From positions 1 to 6,985 of the forward strand of contig CAZAQB010000171.1 in NCBI GenBank assembly GCA_964487155.1: a stretch of DNA of 6,985 nt. Reading direction: 5' to 3'. The translations under genes and the position numbers were made by a program. The DNA comes from CAZAQB01 sp964487155 (GTDB lineage: Bacteria; Pseudomonadota; Gammaproteobacteria; Nitrococcales; Nitrococcaceae). A model generated the notes under the pieces. It saw only the letters and a program-made list of their open reading frames with translations. It was not told where the DNA came from and searched no databases. This document shows positions 1 through 5,086 of the stretch, piece after piece; the stretch's first letter is position 1; every line of letters begins with the position of its first letter.

Positions 1-1124
1 GGCGTGGCCTTGAAACCGCCGGTGCCCCAGCCGCAGTTGAAGTACAGGCCACCGACCGGGGTCTTCGAGATGATGGGGCTGGCGTCCGGGCAGGTGTCCA
101 CGATGCCGCCCCACTGGCGCAGCATGCGCAGCCGGCTGAAGATCGGATAGAGTTCCAGCAGGGCGGACATGAAGTGCTCGATGGTGTTCATGCTCCCCCG
201 CTGGCCGTAGCCGTTGTAGCCGTCCACCCCGGCGCCGATCACCAGCTCGCCCTTGTCGGACTGGCTCACGTAGACGTGCACCGCGTTGGACATCACCACC
301 GTGTCCAGCACCGGCTTGATGGGCTCGGAGACCAGCGCCTGCAGGGGGTGGCTGTCGATCGGCAGGCGCAGGCCGGCCATCTCCGCCAGCACCCCGGCGT
401 GGCCGGCCACCACCACCGCCACCTTGTCGGCGCCGATGAAGCCGCGGCCGGTGTCCACGCCGGTGACCCGGCCGTTTTCCCGGCGGATGGCGGTGACCTC
501 GCAGTCCTCGATGATGTCCACCCCCAGGGCGTCGGCGGCGCGGGCGTAGCCCCAGGCGACGGCGTCGTGGCGGGCGATGCCGGCCCGCGGCTGGTAGGAG
601 GCGCCCAGCACCGGGAAACGGATATCCGGGGCGGTGTTGATGAACGGCACCAGGCGCTTGACGCCGGCAGTATCCAGCACCTCCCCGTCCACGCCGTTCA
701 GGCGGTTGGCATTGACCCGGCGCCGGATGTCGCGCATGTCCTGCAGGTTGTGCCCCAGGTTGAGCACGCCGCGCTGGCTGAGCATGACGTTGAAGTTGAG
801 ATCCTGGCTCATGCCCTCCCAGAGCTTCAGGGACTTCTCGTAGAGGGCCGCCGACTCGTCCCACAGGTAGTTGGAACGCACGATGGTGGTGTTGCGGCCG
901 GTGTTGCCGCCGCCCACCCAGCCGCGCTCCAGCACCGCCACGTCGGTGATGCCGTGCTCCTTGGCCAGGTAGTAGGCGGTGGCAAGCCCGTGGCCGCCGC
1001 CGCCGACGATGACCACCTGGTAGCGGGCCCTGGGCGTCGGGGCCCGCCAGGCCGGCCGCCAGCCGTGGTGGTCTCCGAGGGCATTGCGCACCAGGCTCCA
1101 GAACGAGTAGCGCTGACTTCCCAT
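1..1124 (-). CDS. soxB: Sarcosine oxidase beta subunit, 3' end cut off by window
   Basis: This is the flavin-bearing beta subunit of heterotetrameric sarcosine oxidase, a cytoplasmic enzyme that demethylates sarcosine to glycine and, with SoxA, gives 5,10-methylene-tetrahydrofolate. In the window 374 codons are open; the family is about 415 residues, so roughly 40 C-terminal residues are missing. Visible features are a dinucleotide-binding loop GGGGHG (41-46) after a VVIV strand, followed by GLATAYYLAKEHGIT, GGGNTGRNTTIVRSNYLW (71-88), and RHDAVAWG (185-192). H186 is the candidate covalent-FMN histidine (family knowledge, recalled). HPLQALVSEPIKPV (259-272) and CGWGTGGFKAT (364-374) are typical of SoxB rather than of other DAO-type oxidases. 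The ATG at 1124-1122 is 2 bp after the etfB stop, with AGAGGA six bases upstream, so translation is probably coupled to etfB. soxD, soxA and soxG would be expected next, off the left edge. Identity is very secure; the reading frame is intact throughout. Confidence 0.95.
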   Translation of the reverse strand, partial: MGSQRYSFWSLVRNALGDHHGWRPAWRAPTPRARYQVVIVGGGGHGLATAYYLAKEHGITDVAVLERGWVGGGNTGRNTTIVRSNYLWDESAALYEKSLKLWEGMSQDLNFNVMLSQRGVLNLGHNLQDMRDIRRRVNANRLNGVDGEVLDTAGVKRLVPFINTAPDIRFPVLGASYQPRAGIARHDAVAWGYARAADALGVDIIEDCEVTAIRRENGRVTGVDTGRGFIGADKVAVVVAGHAGVLAEMAGLRLPIDSHPLQALVSEPIKPVLDTVVMSNAVHVYVSQSDKGELVIGAGVDGYNGYGQRGSMNTIEHFMSALLELYPIFSRLRMLRQWGGIVDTCPDASPIISKTPVGGLYFNCGWGTGGFKAT

Positions 1125-1126
1125 CG

Positions 1127-1909
1127 TTAGTCCTCTGCCGCTTCCAGCACGCCCCAGGCTCGGAGCTGCCGGAGGATGTCCTGTGCCGCCTGCTGCGGGT
1201 CGGGAGGCTGCAGCAGCTGGCCGCCGCCAGCGCCGCCCAGCTGGCTCGCCGCCCGCAGCCGCTGCGCCGCCGACAGGCCCCGTTTCACCGTCACGCCCGC
1301 GGCCCGGCGCCGGGGGGGGCGGGTGGCCACCTCCGGCAGCGGCGGCGGCGTGACATCCGGCTCACGGATCTCTATCCGCCCGCGGCGCCGGGCGGCATGG
1401 GCCACCGGCCGGGGCGCCGGCGCCGCCGGATCCACCGCCACCACCAGGGGGCCGGGCGCGGCCAGGGCCCGGCGCCGGCCGCCGGGGCAGGCCTGCTCCA
1501 GGCGAAAGCCGTCCGCGTCGGGCCGCAGCGCCGTGACCCGCGGCACCAGGGCGGCCCCCAGGTCCGCGGCCAGGGCGTAGGGCAGGAAGCCGCTGCCGGC
1601 CCCCCGCTCGGCCCGCAGGCCGGTGAACACCAGCGCCGCGCCCAGGGCGGCGAGGCGGGCGGCCAGCACCGGCCGCGGGTCCGCGCCGGCAGGCACCCGC
1701 AGCACTTCCAGGGCCGGCAGGCCCATGCCCAGGTACTCCGCCAGGGCCGGATCGTCGGGGTCGCCGGCATGGATCACGCGCAGGCCGGCGGCGCCCACCA
1801 GCCCCAGGGCCATCTCCAGGGCCCGGGCGTCGGCGCCCGCCCGGCGTCCCCGGCCGGAGACCGGGTGCCGCCCGGCGGACACCAGCACTACCGGCTCAGG
1901 CCGCTTCAT
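1127..1909 (-). CDS. etfB: Electron transfer flavoprotein beta subunit, divergent (dgc-associated)
   Basis: A 260-residue protein recognised as the ETF beta subunit from its size, its alpha/beta fold pattern, its position directly after etfA, and an N-terminus (VVLVSAGRHPVSGR, 7-20) that I associate with ETF beta subunits of dimethylglycine operons. It would pair with EtfA to carry electrons from DgcA. Recognisable pieces are ALEMALGLVGAAGLRVIHAG (30-49), EYLGMGLPALEVLRV (58-72), LGAALVFTGLRAERGAGSG (89-107) and an alanine/glutamine-rich C-terminal helix (213-260). The loop at about 99-107 stands where ordinary beta subunits have the acidic and Gln/Thr residues that bind AMP; here it reads RAERGAGSG, so classical AMP binding looks lost. 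The protein is arginine/alanine/proline-rich. The ATG at 1909 lies inside the etfA 3' end (14-bp overlap) behind a weak GAGAAAG ribosome site. The stop is TAA. Family assignment leans on context more than in the other genes. Confidence 0.85.
   Translation of the reverse strand: MKRPEPVVLVSAGRHPVSGRGRRAGADARALEMALGLVGAAGLRVIHAGDPDDPALAEYLGMGLPALEVLRVPAGADPRPVLAARLAALGAALVFTGLRAERGAGSGFLPYALAADLGAALVPRVTALRPDADGFRLEQACPGGRRRALAAPGPLVVAVDPAAPAPRPVAHAARRRGRIEIREPDVTPPPLPEVATRPPRRRAAGVTVKRGLSAAQRLRAASQLGGAGGGQLLQPPDPQQAAQDILRQLRAWGVLEAAED
1131..1136 (-). promoter_or_regulatory. Ribosome binding site of soxB
   Basis: AGAGGA on the minus strand, inside the last codons of etfB and six bases before the soxB ATG at 1124. 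With the TAA-CG-ATG junction it supports the chosen start and coupled translation. Confidence 0.65.
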
Positions 1910-3125
1910 CGTCTTTCTCGCGCTCGAGCAGGGCCAGCAAAGCCGGGATCACCCCCTGGACATCGGCCACCACCCCAAGCTCGGCGCGTTTCATCATCTC
2001 GGCGTGGGCGTCGGCGTTGACCGCCAGCACATGCTGGCAGCGGGTGATGCCCTGCAGGTGCTGGGGCGCCCCGGAGATGCCGAGCGCGATGTAGCAGTGC
2101 GCCCTCACCAGCGTGCCGGAGGCCCCCACCTGGCGGGAGCGGGGCAGGTGGCCGGCGTCGCACACCACCCGGGAGGCGCCCTCGGCAGCGCCCAGGGCCC
2201 GGGCCAGGCGGTGGAAGCCATTCCAGTCGGTGACACCGCTGCCGGCGGCCAGGATCAGCTCCGCCTCGGCCAGGGGTATGCTGCCCGGGTCCACCGGCAG
2301 CAGGCCCAGATCCCGGATCCGCGCCTGGGCCGCGACCGCCGGGGCCTGCACTGGGCGGGCCTCCCGCGGCGCGCCCTGGTGGGCCTCCGCCGCCTCCGGC
2401 TCCAGCAGCAGCACCCGGCCCGGCGCCTGCAGCCGCTCGCTGCGCCCGGCGTCGCACCGGCAGGCCACCTGATTGGCCTCCAGGGCCAGCACCGCCGCAC
2501 TGGGCCACTCGCCCAGGGCCGCCGCCACCCGGCGCCCCAGCTCGCTGCCGGCGGCGGATTCGGGGAACAGCAGGTGGCCGGCACCGAGGCTCTCGGCCAT
2601 TGCCGCGATCCGGGCGGCGCGCACTTCCGGCTCCAGCTCTGGCGGCAGCTCCAGCACCCGGTCGGCGCCCGCCGCGCCCAGGTCCACGGCACCCTCGGGC
2701 ACCAAGGCCACCACGGCGCCATCCTCGCCGGCCAGGTTCCGGGCCGCCCCGAGCAGCTCCCGATCGGCGTCCGAGAGCCCGCCGCCGCCGGCGTCGGGCA
2801 CCGCCAGCACCCAACGGGCCGGGGCCTCCAGGCGCACCGGCTCCGGTGCGGCGGCCACCGCCGGGGACGCGGCCGCAGGGGCGGCCCGGGACGCCTCCGA
2901 GGCCAGGGGCCCGGTCGCGCCGCGGCCGGGCCGCAGGTTGCGGCGGGGCCGGCCGGAGTCGCTGCCGGCCAGCGGCGCGCGTTCCGCGCGGGGATCCCGG
3001 CGCGTCCGGGGCCGGCCCGTGGCCTCCCCGGAGACCGCGGCTGGCGCGCCCCGGGAACGCCGGGCCTGGCGCTCGGCGCGGGGATCCCGGCGCCGCCGCC
3101 CACCTGGGGAATCCTGGGTGCTCAT
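1896..3125 (-). CDS. etfA: Electron transfer flavoprotein alpha subunit (FixB family) with long basic N-terminal extension
   Basis: A 409-residue ETF alpha subunit; ordinary ones are about 310-320. The C-terminal FAD domain is clear: GASRVVCDAGHLPRSRQVGASG (316-337), CYIALGISGAPQHLQGI (344-360), then VLAVNAD (366-372) and a final GVVADVQGVIPALLALL helix region (384-400). H356 matches the family histidine near the flavin. Residues 1-100 are an extra arginine- and alanine/proline-rich, probably disordered tail carrying RRDPRAER twice (12-19 and 42-49); the ETF fold starts near ARWVLAVPDAG (103-113). I chose the ATG at 3125 because it overlaps the dgcB stop as ATGA and has GGAGGG seven to twelve bases upstream, so the extension is probably real protein. 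With EtfB it should take electrons from DgcA and deliver them to DgcB or an ETF-quinone oxidoreductase. A longer same-frame opening upstream to 5102 only shadows dgcB. Confidence 0.93.
   Translation of the reverse strand: MSTQDSPGGRRRRDPRAERQARRSRGAPAAVSGEATGRPRTRRDPRAERAPLAGSDSGRPRRNLRPGRGATGPLASEASRAAPAAASPAVAAAPEPVRLEAPARWVLAVPDAGGGGLSDADRELLGAARNLAGEDGAVVALVPEGAVDLGAAGADRVLELPPELEPEVRAARIAAMAESLGAGHLLFPESAAGSELGRRVAAALGEWPSAAVLALEANQVACRCDAGRSERLQAPGRVLLLEPEAAEAHQGAPREARPVQAPAVAAQARIRDLGLLPVDPGSIPLAEAELILAAGSGVTDWNGFHRLARALGAAEGASRVVCDAGHLPRSRQVGASGTLVRAHCYIALGISGAPQHLQGITRCQHVLAVNADAHAEMMKRAELGVVADVQGVIPALLALLEREKDDEAA
1913..1919 (-). promoter_or_regulatory. Weak ribosome binding site of etfB
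   Basis: GAGAAAG on the minus strand, three bases before the ATG at 1909, within the 3' end of etfA. The match is poor and close to the start codon, so etfB translation may rely mainly on coupling through its 14-bp overlap with etfA. Confidence 0.4.
2986..3093. repeat. 18-bp direct repeat, 90-bp period, inside etfA 5' end
   Basis: The 18-bp string GCGCGGGGATCCCGGCGC occurs at 2986-3003 and again at 3076-3093, exactly 30 codons apart and in frame. Each copy encodes the core of the RRDPRAER octapeptide in the N-terminal extension of EtfA. Outside the octapeptide the two 30-residue units do not clearly align, so this is either a short conserved motif present twice or an old, decayed internal duplication. 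Confidence 0.75.
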
Positions 3126-5062
3126 GACCGGCCCTCCACCGCCTGCAGCAGCAGCTCGGCCACGTCGTTGACCTCCGGGCGCGGCTGCACCACACCTTCG
3201 AGCATGGTGGCACAGTGAGGGCAGGCCACGGCCACGGTCCCGGCGCCGGTGGCCCGGGCGTGGTCCATGCGCACGTCGGCGATGCGCCGGCGGCCGGGCA
3301 CGTCCACCACCGCCATGCCGCCGCCGGAGCCGCAGCAGCTGGAGCGCAGGCCGGCCTTGGCCATCTCGGCCGGGGCCGCGCCCAGGGCCCGCAGCAGGGC
3401 CCGGGGGGCCTCGGTCTCGCCGTTGTAGCGCCCCAGGTAGCAGGGGTCGTGGTAGGTGAGCCGCCCGGCGAAGGGCGTGCGCACCGTGAGCCGGCCCTGC
3501 TCCAGCAGCTCCGCCAGAAGGGTGGTGTGGTGGACCACGTCGTAACGGCCCCCGAGGGCCGGGTACTCGTTGGCCAGGGCGTGCAGGGCATGGGGGTCGG
3601 CGGTGACGATGCGCCGGAAGCGCACCGCCTCCAGGGCCTGGATGTTGCGCCGGGCGAGATCCTGGAAGGTGGCCTCGTCTCCCAGCCGCCGGGCGATGTC
3701 GCCGCAGTCGAGCTCCGCCTCCCCCAGCACCGCGAAATCCACCCCGGCGTGGCGCAGCAGCCGGGCCAGCGCCCGCAGGCTGCGCTGGTTGCGCAGCTCG
3801 AAGGCGCCCTCGCCGACCCACAGCAGCAGCTCCGTGTCCCGCTCGGCGCAGGCCCTGGGGATGGCAAGATCCGCCGCCCAGTCCAGCCGCGCCGCCAGCC
3901 GCCGGCCGCTCTGGGTGTCGGTGGCCCGCAGTTCGTCCAGCAGCACCGAGGCCTTGCCGGGCACGGCGCCGGCCTCCAGGGTCTGGAAGCGGCGCAGGTC
4001 CACCACGGCGTCCACGTGCTCGATCATCATCGGGCACTCGTAGACGCAGGCCCGGCAGGTGGTGCAGGCCCACAGGGTGTCCGGGTGGATGGGCGCGTCG
4101 GCGCCCACCAGGGGACGCTCGGGGCCGCCGCTGCCGCCCGCGGGCCGGTCCGGGTGGGGGCTGCCGCGGTAGCGCCAGTCGCCCTCGCCGGGGATCTCGG
4201 CCCGGGCCAGATCCTGGATCAGCTTCTTGGGATTCAGGGGCAGGCCCGCCTCGAAGGCCGGGCAGGCCGCCTCGCAGCGGCCGCATTCCACGCAGGCATC
4301 GAAGGCCAGCAACCGGTTCCAGGGGAAGTCCGCCGGCGTCTCCGCCCCCAGTCGCGGGGCTTCCAGGTCCAGGGGCTGCAGGGCGGTGTCCAGGGCCTGG
4401 TCCCGGAAGCGGGCCGGGCGCGGGTGGAAGGCCAGGTGCAGGAAGCCGTTCAAGGCATGGCGCAGCGCGCCCCGGCCCACCGCCGGGTACAGCTCCAGGG
4501 CGCTCCAGATGCCCAGCGCCGCCAGCAGTACGCCGAACGGACCGGCCCAGGGCAGCGGGCCGCTGAGCCCAGCGGCCGGCGCCGTGGTGATGCCCAGGAA
4601 CACGACGAAACCCGCCAGTGCCCCCGGCAGCCGGTCGTAGCTGCCGCCGGAGAGGCGCTCGGGCCGGGGCCCCAGCCAGCGCCGGGCCGCCACCAGGGCG
4701 GTGCCCGCCGCCATGGCCGCCAGGGCCGCCAGCAGCAGCCAGGCCAGCGGCCGGCCGCCGATACCCAGCAGGTGCACCCCCAGGCCCAGGGCCGTGGCGG
4801 CCACGAAGCCGCCGGCGGTGAGCATGTGCAGGGCGGCCGTGTATCGGCCGCGGTGCTGGGGGCGCTCGGCCCCGATCGGATCCCGGCTCACCGCGTCGTG
4901 GACCTGCACCAGGTAGCGCCGGGGGGCGGCCAGCAGCCCGGCGGCGACGTCCACCGCCGCCGGCCGGCCCCGGTGCCAGCGCCGCCAGCGCCCGGCGGCG
5001 GCGGCGGCCAGCGCGGCCAGCCCCCCCAGCAGCACCAGGCCGGGAATCAGCTCCGGGTTCAT
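3122..5062 (-). CDS. dgcB: Membrane-anchored iron-sulfur protein of dimethylglycine catabolism
   Basis: A 646-residue protein in three parts. The N-terminal ~210 residues hold hydrophobic segments near 7-23, 80-100, 104-126, 147-165 and 172-193, fitting an inner-membrane anchor of the DUF3483 type (name recalled). Next come two 4Fe-4S motifs of the CxxCxxCxxxCP form: C257/C260/C263/C267 and C333/C336/C339/C343, the second followed by MMIEHVDAVVDLRR (345-358). The C-terminal part is a CCG/HdrB-GlpC-like domain with HDPCYLG (538-544), SCCGSGGG (575-582) and CPHC (614-617). Its N-terminal half carries only C453 (LDCGD) and has DPHA (489-492) where many relatives have CPHC. Genetic work in Pseudomonas links dgcB to dimethylglycine use; electron transfer from DgcA/ETF toward quinone is the probable role, but that is inference. 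Start: ATG at 5062, 24 bp after dgcA, behind GGAG with 7-nt spacing. Stop TGA overlaps etfA by 4 bp. Confidence 0.92.
   Translation of the reverse strand: MNPELIPGLVLLGGLAALAAAAAGRWRRWHRGRPAAVDVAAGLLAAPRRYLVQVHDAVSRDPIGAERPQHRGRYTAALHMLTAGGFVAATALGLGVHLLGIGGRPLAWLLLAALAAMAAGTALVAARRWLGPRPERLSGGSYDRLPGALAGFVVFLGITTAPAAGLSGPLPWAGPFGVLLAALGIWSALELYPAVGRGALRHALNGFLHLAFHPRPARFRDQALDTALQPLDLEAPRLGAETPADFPWNRLLAFDACVECGRCEAACPAFEAGLPLNPKKLIQDLARAEIPGEGDWRYRGSPHPDRPAGGSGGPERPLVGADAPIHPDTLWACTTCRACVYECPMMIEHVDAVVDLRRFQTLEAGAVPGKASVLLDELRATDTQSGRRLAARLDWAADLAIPRACAERDTELLLWVGEGAFELRNQRSLRALARLLRHAGVDFAVLGEAELDCGDIARRLGDEATFQDLARRNIQALEAVRFRRIVTADPHALHALANEYPALGGRYDVVHHTTLLAELLEQGRLTVRTPFAGRLTYHDPCYLGRYNGETEAPRALLRALGAAPAEMAKAGLRSSCCGSGGGMAVVDVPGRRRIADVRMDHARATGAGTVAVACPHCATMLEGVVQPRPEVNDVAELLLQAVEGRS
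3132..3137 (-). promoter_or_regulatory. Ribosome binding site of etfA
   Basis: GGAGGG on the minus strand, inside the end of dgcB and six bases before the ATG at 3125. It is the strongest Shine-Dalgarno match in the window. It is the main reason for accepting the start that includes the ~100-residue N-terminal extension of EtfA. Confidence 0.7.
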
Positions 5063-5069
5063 GGGCGTG

Positions 5070-5073
5070 CTCC
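5070..5073 (-). promoter_or_regulatory. Ribosome binding site of dgcB
   Basis: On the minus strand GGAG sits seven bases before the ATG at 5062, within the 24-bp dgcA-dgcB spacer. It supports this start over other in-frame ATG/GTG codons. It abuts the GC-rich palindrome at 5072-5086, sharing two bases with it. Confidence 0.6.
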
Positions 5074-5086
5074 GCGGGCGCCGCGG
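5072..5086. repeat. Perfect GC-rich inverted repeat between dgcA and dgcB
   Basis: CCGCGG, a 3-base spacer, then CCGCGG again: a 6-bp stem entirely of G-C pairs in the only real intergenic space of the window. It starts right after the dgcA TAG stop and runs into the dgcB ribosome site. No U-run follows it, so it does not look like an intrinsic terminator. In DNA this GC-rich such a repeat can arise by chance. Confidence 0.5.

Noticed and set aside
174..1130. A 318-codon plus-strand open frame opposite soxB
   Set aside because: The minus-strand frame matches SoxB along its whole length with diagnostic motifs. The plus-strand translation (rich in H, V, G, A) is its mirror.
2986..3093. The 18-bp direct repeat as a mobile-element or CRISPR remnant
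   Set aside because: There are only two copies, in frame inside a coding sequence and encoding the same octapeptide, with no transposase, spacer series or target duplication.
1623..3218. A 531-codon open frame on the plus strand, antisense to etfA and etfB
   Set aside because: The translation is repetitive Gly/Arg/Ala/Pro/His with no recognisable domain. Long antisense openings are expected in DNA with almost all G/C third positions.
3122..5062. Glycolate/lactate oxidase iron-sulfur subunit (GlcF, LldE) or heterodisulfide reductase as the identity of the second gene
   Set aside because: These share the 4Fe-4S plus CCG layout but lack the long multi-helix N-terminus, and no matching flavoprotein or Hdr partner is nearby.
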